DNA of 64,000 nt. Source: Bradyrhizobium guangdongense. GTDB lineage: Bacteria; Pseudomonadota; Alphaproteobacteria; Rhizobiales; Xanthobacteraceae. The position numbers were made by a program, and so were the translations under genes. This document shows positions 60,443-64,000 of the stretch, piece after piece. The notes beneath the pieces were generated by a model, which was not told the DNA's origin, searched no databases, and saw nothing but the letters and a program-made list of their open reading frames with translations. Location: positions 1,674,001 to 1,738,000 of the forward strand of contig NZ_CP030051.1 of the NCBI RefSeq assembly GCF_004114975.1, given 5' to 3'. Position 1 is the stretch's first letter. Each line of letters starts with the position of its first letter.

Positions 60443-61527
60443 TCTGCTGCCTCGATGCGCGAGCTGCTTCCGACAAAGAGATCGTTGAATTGACGGGCGC
60501 GTTGCCGATAGGTGTGCTGGCCCAGGATGCGCGCGCGGGCTCGGCCGGCGATCGCAGCGGCGCGATCGGGATCGAGGGCGTCGAGATGGCCGGCAATTTC
60601 GGCCCCGCTCGCAGCCACGAGCACTTCGCGATCCGGCTCGAGGAAATGGTCGATGCCGTCCCACTTATCGGTGATCAGGCAGGCGCCGGCGCCGATCGCC
60701 TCGAACACCCGCGTCGGCGGCGAGAAACCATAACGCGCCATGCTGTCGCGATTGACGTTGAGCGTGGCGAGACCGGAGCCGAAGAAGGCGTTGTGCTCGC
60801 TGGTGCCGACATGCCCGACCTTGCGGAGGTTGCCGGGCGTGTCTTTCGTCTCCCAGCCGGAGCCGCCGAGAACGAACGTCTTGCCAGGCAGCTCGCGTGC
60901 GACGTCGAGGAAGAAGTGTTCGACCCGCTGCTCGCGATCGGGCAGGCGATTTGCCAGCAGGCTGAGATCGCAGGCGAAGTCCGGCTTGGACGGGGACGGA
61001 AAATGCGTCTCGGGATCGAGCGCGTTATAGATCGGCACGCAATCCCGCGCGCCCATAGCGCGGTAGGCCGTTACGACGCCGTCGCCACCGCCATAGGTCA
61101 GGACCATGTCGTAGGATAGAATCGCGCGCCGCAGATGATGCGCGGAATCGTTTGCCATCGCTTCGAGCGTCGCGGGAGCATCGACGTCCCAGTAGATCCG
61201 CATGGTTCGGGAGGGCAGGGCCGCAACCGCGATCTCCAGCTCCTGATCGAACACACCGACGCCGCTGGCCTTGATCAGCATGTCGGACGAACGCGCAGCT
61301 GTCTCGAGCGAGCCGCGCCAGCCATCGGCAGTTGCGGGGTAGACGACGACTTTGGCCCAGTCGGGATCGGCGATGTCGCGATGGGCCTGTCGCTCGAAGG
61401 CGTCGGGCTCGAAGAACGTGATGTCATGTCCGAGCGCCGCAATCTGCTTGAGCATACCGCGGTAATAAGTGGCGGCACCGTTCCAGTAGGACGAAACGAG
61501 GCTTGATCCGAAGAAGCAGATCTTCAT
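60439..61527 (-). CDS. CgeB-like glycosyltransferase 2
   Basis: 362 aa. Clearly paralogous to the protein at 59318: ICFFGSSLVSSYWNGAATYYRGMLKQIAALGHDITFFEPD, YWDVDAPATL, DMVLTYGGGDGV and YGFSPPTRVFEAIGAGACLITDKWDGIDHFLEPD. Overlaps both neighbours by 4 bp (ATGA). It probably adds a sugar to the same glycan. Donor and acceptor unknown. Confidence 0.8.
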   Translation of the reverse strand: MKICFFGSSLVSSYWNGAATYYRGMLKQIAALGHDITFFEPDAFERQAHRDIADPDWAKVVVYPATADGWRGSLETAARSSDMLIKASGVGVFDQELEIAVAALPSRTMRIYWDVDAPATLEAMANDSAHHLRRAILSYDMVLTYGGGDGVVTAYRAMGARDCVPIYNALDPETHFPSPSKPDFACDLSLLANRLPDREQRVEHFFLDVARELPGKTFVLGGSGWETKDTPGNLRKVGHVGTSEHNAFFGSGLATLNVNRDSMARYGFSPPTRVFEAIGAGACLITDKWDGIDHFLEPDREVLVAASGAEIAGHLDALDPDRAAAIAGRARARILGQHTYRQRARQFNDLFVGSSSRIEAAE

Positions 61528-62654
61528 GCGGAAGCTCCGATGTAACGCTCAGGCCGTGACGAGGTGTCGGAGGCACGAATGGCCTCGACAATGCCCACAA
61601 GCTGTTGTGCGCGATGGCGGCAAGTATGGCGCTCCCGGATCGTCCGCAGCCCGGTGGCCACCATGGCGGCGGACAGCTCCCGATCATCGAGAACAGCACG
61701 GAGTGCACGCTTCATCTCTGCGCCGTTGGCGGCCTGGAGATAAGCGCGATCCGGAAACAGGCTTTCCTCGTCGGACCACGGCGCGGAGACCAAGGGAATG
61801 CCGCAGGCGAGCGCCTCGAACACACGGATGGTGGGAATGCCTGGAAGCGACCGCACATAAGGGCCGCGAGGAACGTGGACGGTCGCGCGCGCTCCGGCGA
61901 AGGCGACCGGAGCCCAGTGCGCCGGCAGCCATCCACCATATCGGATGCCCGCAGCCTGGATGATCTGGAGCGCATCGTCGGAGTAACGAACGCCGTAGAC
62001 GTTCGCTCGCAAGCCAAGTTCGGCGACGGGCTCGACGAGGAACTCATTGAGCTCGGCGCTCCGTTCGCCGTCGCCCCAATTGCCAATCCAGACCAGATCG
62101 TCGGTGCGCTCGACGTGCGGCAGGGGGTGATACATGGCGGTGTCGGCGGCCTCGTGCCAAGTATAGGCTCGATCCCCCCAGCCGAGCTTGATGTAGATCT
62201 GGCGAAGCACCTCGCCGAAGGCGAGCACGCCGTCGAACGCATCGAGGTCGAACTGCGCGAGCTCATCCGGCGCAGTGATCGCGCGATGATGGGTGTCGTG
62301 AAACAGCAACGCGAACGGAGCTCCGTGCGCGCGCCTGTATCCGATCTGCTCGATCACCTCGGGCGAATTCCATTCGTGTACGATGACGAGATCGGCACCA
62401 TCCAGTGCTTCGTCGAAATCGAGTGAAGCATCGTAGCGACGAATTGAGACGCCGGGGAACAGCCGGCCGATGTCTTGCAGCGCCTGGCTGCCGCTCTCGC
62501 GGATGGCGTTCAATCGGCTCCAGCCATCGACCGGCTCGAACACGACGACCTCGTGACCGAGCGCATGCAGCTCGCGGGCATAGCCGCGCAGGAAATGAGC
62601 GTTGCCGTTGTTCCAGCAGGAGGTGAACGCGTGGTAGAACAGGACGCATTTCAT
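61524..62654 (-). CDS. CgeB-like glycosyltransferase 3
   Basis: 376 aa. FYHAFTSCWNNGNAHFLRGYARELHALGHEVVVFEPVDGW, VWIGNWGDG and the C-terminal LPGIPTIRVFEALACGIPLVSAPWSDEESLFPD match GTs 1 and 2 in layout but are more divergent. Overlaps by 4 bp on each side. It is the third of a run of similar genes, suggesting successive transfers or tandem duplication. Confidence 0.8.
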   Translation of the reverse strand: MKCVLFYHAFTSCWNNGNAHFLRGYARELHALGHEVVVFEPVDGWSRLNAIRESGSQALQDIGRLFPGVSIRRYDASLDFDEALDGADLVIVHEWNSPEVIEQIGYRRAHGAPFALLFHDTHHRAITAPDELAQFDLDAFDGVLAFGEVLRQIYIKLGWGDRAYTWHEAADTAMYHPLPHVERTDDLVWIGNWGDGERSAELNEFLVEPVAELGLRANVYGVRYSDDALQIIQAAGIRYGGWLPAHWAPVAFAGARATVHVPRGPYVRSLPGIPTIRVFEALACGIPLVSAPWSDEESLFPDRAYLQAANGAEMKRALRAVLDDRELSAAMVATGLRTIRERHTCRHRAQQLVGIVEAIRASDTSSRPERYIGASA

Positions 62655-63763
62655 GCGTGCACCTCGACCTGACCGGCTTGGGGCGACGGGCGATTGGAAG
62701 CGAGCAGCCCTTGGTAGAGCTTCAGATAGGCGCTGGTCGTGCGCGCCAGCGAATAGCTCAGGGAATGTTCATAGGCGGCGCGCTGCAGGCGCGTTCTCTC
62801 GATATCATCGGCGCAGAGTTCGGCGAGTATGCGGTGCAGCGCCTGACTGTCACCGGGCTCAAAGAACCTTGCCGCTCCGCTCCACAATTCCCGGAATGTT
62901 GCAATATCCGACAGCACGAGCGCACAGCCGGCAGCGGCGGCCTCCAGAACCGAGAGGCCGAACGGCTCGTACAGCGCGGGGCTTGCAAAGATAGCGGCGT
63001 GCTGGAGGTGTCCACGCAAGGCGCTGTGGGACAATGGGCCTAGCCAGCAGATGCTCGCAGACGGATCTGCGTCAGCAGGTCCCGCGACCTGAACCGGCCA
63101 ATCCAGCCCGGGCGCAGCCGCTGCCAAAACCTCGATGTTCTTGGCACGATCCCACAGCCGGCCGGCCGCGAAGATCAGCTCCCGCTTGCGATTGGGAAAG
63201 GCGCTCGCCGCAATCCCGTTCCAGATCACGGCTCCGGGTGAGCGGGGACGATAGATCTCCACGAGGTCATCGTGAAAGGACCGGCTGGGGCAAACCCACG
63301 CCTGCGTGCTGTCGAGCGCCGCGGCCACCCGCTCCGTATAACGCGTCCACCGGGGTTCGCCGAGCCAGTCCGAATCCCGGCAGGCCAGCGCCCACGAATT
63401 GACGCAGGAATGCGCCACGAGAACGGTCGGCGCGCGCCACGACAAGGTCGCCTCCCGGAAACTGTTAAGGTGGACGATGTCCGGCCTGAACTGCGCTTCG
63501 AGCGCGGCGAGGGTGCGGTGGGCATTGGGCAGGTCTCGTCCTTCCGGGTCCTGCCATTCAAGAGCGAGGTCGGTTTCGATCAGGCGGACTCGGGAGTCAC
63601 ACAGCATTTCGTGCTGGTCGGCACGCGCGCGGGGGCCCAGCGTTGCCAAGGTGACTTCGGCGCCCGAGGCGGCAAGGCTCGCGGCGAGGGCGCAGGAATA
63701 GGTCCACACGCCGCCCACAGTGTCGGTCGTCATCAGGATCCTGATGTCCGAACCTTGGCTCAT
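62651..63763 (-). CDS. Glycosyltransferase family 4 protein
   Basis: 370 aa from ATG 63763 (GGAGG RBS). N-terminal MTTDTVGGVWTYSCALAASLAASGAEVTLAT, linker FAAGRLWDRAKNIEVLAAAAP, and C-terminal GT4 donor site ASPALYEPFGLSVLEAAAAGCALVLSDIATFRELW (E-P-F-G-x4-E-A, the E-x7-E motif). A retaining GT-B enzyme. It differs in type from the three downstream GTs. It overlaps the next gene by ATGA. Confidence 0.88.
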   Translation of the reverse strand: MSQGSDIRILMTTDTVGGVWTYSCALAASLAASGAEVTLATLGPRARADQHEMLCDSRVRLIETDLALEWQDPEGRDLPNAHRTLAALEAQFRPDIVHLNSFREATLSWRAPTVLVAHSCVNSWALACRDSDWLGEPRWTRYTERVAAALDSTQAWVCPSRSFHDDLVEIYRPRSPGAVIWNGIAASAFPNRKRELIFAAGRLWDRAKNIEVLAAAAPGLDWPVQVAGPADADPSASICWLGPLSHSALRGHLQHAAIFASPALYEPFGLSVLEAAAAGCALVLSDIATFRELWSGAARFFEPGDSQALHRILAELCADDIERTRLQRAAYEHSLSYSLARTTSAYLKLYQGLLASNRPSPQAGQVEVHA

Positions 63764-64000
63764 GGTGCCTCCGGATGTTCGAGGGCATCGAGCGGAATTG
63801 GCCGGTCGTTTTGCACGTCGCTGAACTGATCGAACATCCCGAGATAGTGCCGATGCGCGCGCTCCCAGGCGAAATCGTCGGCTTCGCCCCACAGCTTTCG
63901 GTAATCCGGCGAGCCGGGATAGGGATACAGCGGGACCGGATCGTTCGCCCAAATGCCGGCATCCTGCATCTTGCGGCGCCAGCGCTGCACCACGGGATCG
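63760..64000 (-). CDS. C-terminal tail of a possible B12-binding radical SAM protein (truncated by window edge)
   Basis: The frame stays open to the right edge. The tail PVPLYPYPGSPDYRKLWGEADDFAWERAHRHYLGMFDQFSDV resembles the end of radical SAM proteins (YPYPGS-x-x-Y motif). Genes of this kind often accompany rhizobial polysaccharide operons, but neither the CxxxCxxC motif nor the B12 domain is in the window. It starts this operon as seen here. Confidence 0.45.
   Translation of the reverse strand, partial: DPVVQRWRRKMQDAGIWANDPVPLYPYPGSPDYRKLWGEADDFAWERAHRHYLGMFDQFSDVQNDRPIPLDALEHPEAP

Overview
The window is chromosomal DNA of an alphaproteobacterium, most likely Bradyrhizobium or a close relative. 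The evidence is a high-GC genome, a Caulobacter-type flagellar operon with flbD and the CtrA inhibitor sciP, FixK/FNR boxes with FixK-type and FixJ-type regulators, and several small palindromic intergenic repeats of kinds I recall from Bradyrhizobium genomes. This is family-level recognition; no search was run.

Region 1 (1-10.7 kb): the tail of a flavin reductase, a tiny membrane protein and an M20 carboxypeptidase are followed by a minus-strand flagellar block. It holds fliF-fliG-fliH-fliN-flbD (one operon, short gaps or 4-bp overlaps), then sciP, flgD and fliK. A CtrA-like pair of TTAACC half-sites lies upstream of fliF. Region 2 (10.7-15.2 kb): mnmA, a PmtA-like methyltransferase, a Pro-rich secreted protein and tRNA-Met(CAU), then an AT-richer hypothetical gene and about 750 bp of gene-free, repeat-like DNA.

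Region 3 (15.2-55.9 kb) is the notable part. It is a dense island of genes behind nine perfect TTGA-N6-TCAA boxes (FNR/FixK anaeroboxes), several of them between divergent genes, with box-to-start distances of about 55-72 nt in nearly every case. The island encodes two cysteine-poor FixK/FNR-type activators, a FixJ-type and a receiver-only response regulator, and a hybrid-sensor histidine kinase. Its metabolic genes are an acyl/acetate module (DUF3141 PhaC-like protein, Pta, AckA, FabI, MaoC hydratase, two-subunit CoA-transferase), an Orn/Lys/Arg decarboxylase with an AspT-type antiporter, a second AspT paralogue, PPK2 and four alpha/beta hydrolases, one a secreted double-domain fusion. Envelope and membrane genes include SulP, DUF1275, DUF2254, AI-2E-type, a small K+ channel, HlyD, DUF3300 and DUF2950, two EipA-like proteins, IalB and an L,D-transpeptidase. 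The arrangement looks like one oxygen-limitation regulon covering fermentation, pH/pmf maintenance, polyphosphate and envelope remodelling.

Region 4 (55.9-64 kb): small hypothetical and secreted proteins, then a minus-strand operon of translationally coupled genes. In transcription order these are the tail of a possible radical SAM protein, four glycosyltransferases and a UDP-glucuronate decarboxylase-like SDR. It probably makes a surface polysaccharide or glycoconjugate.
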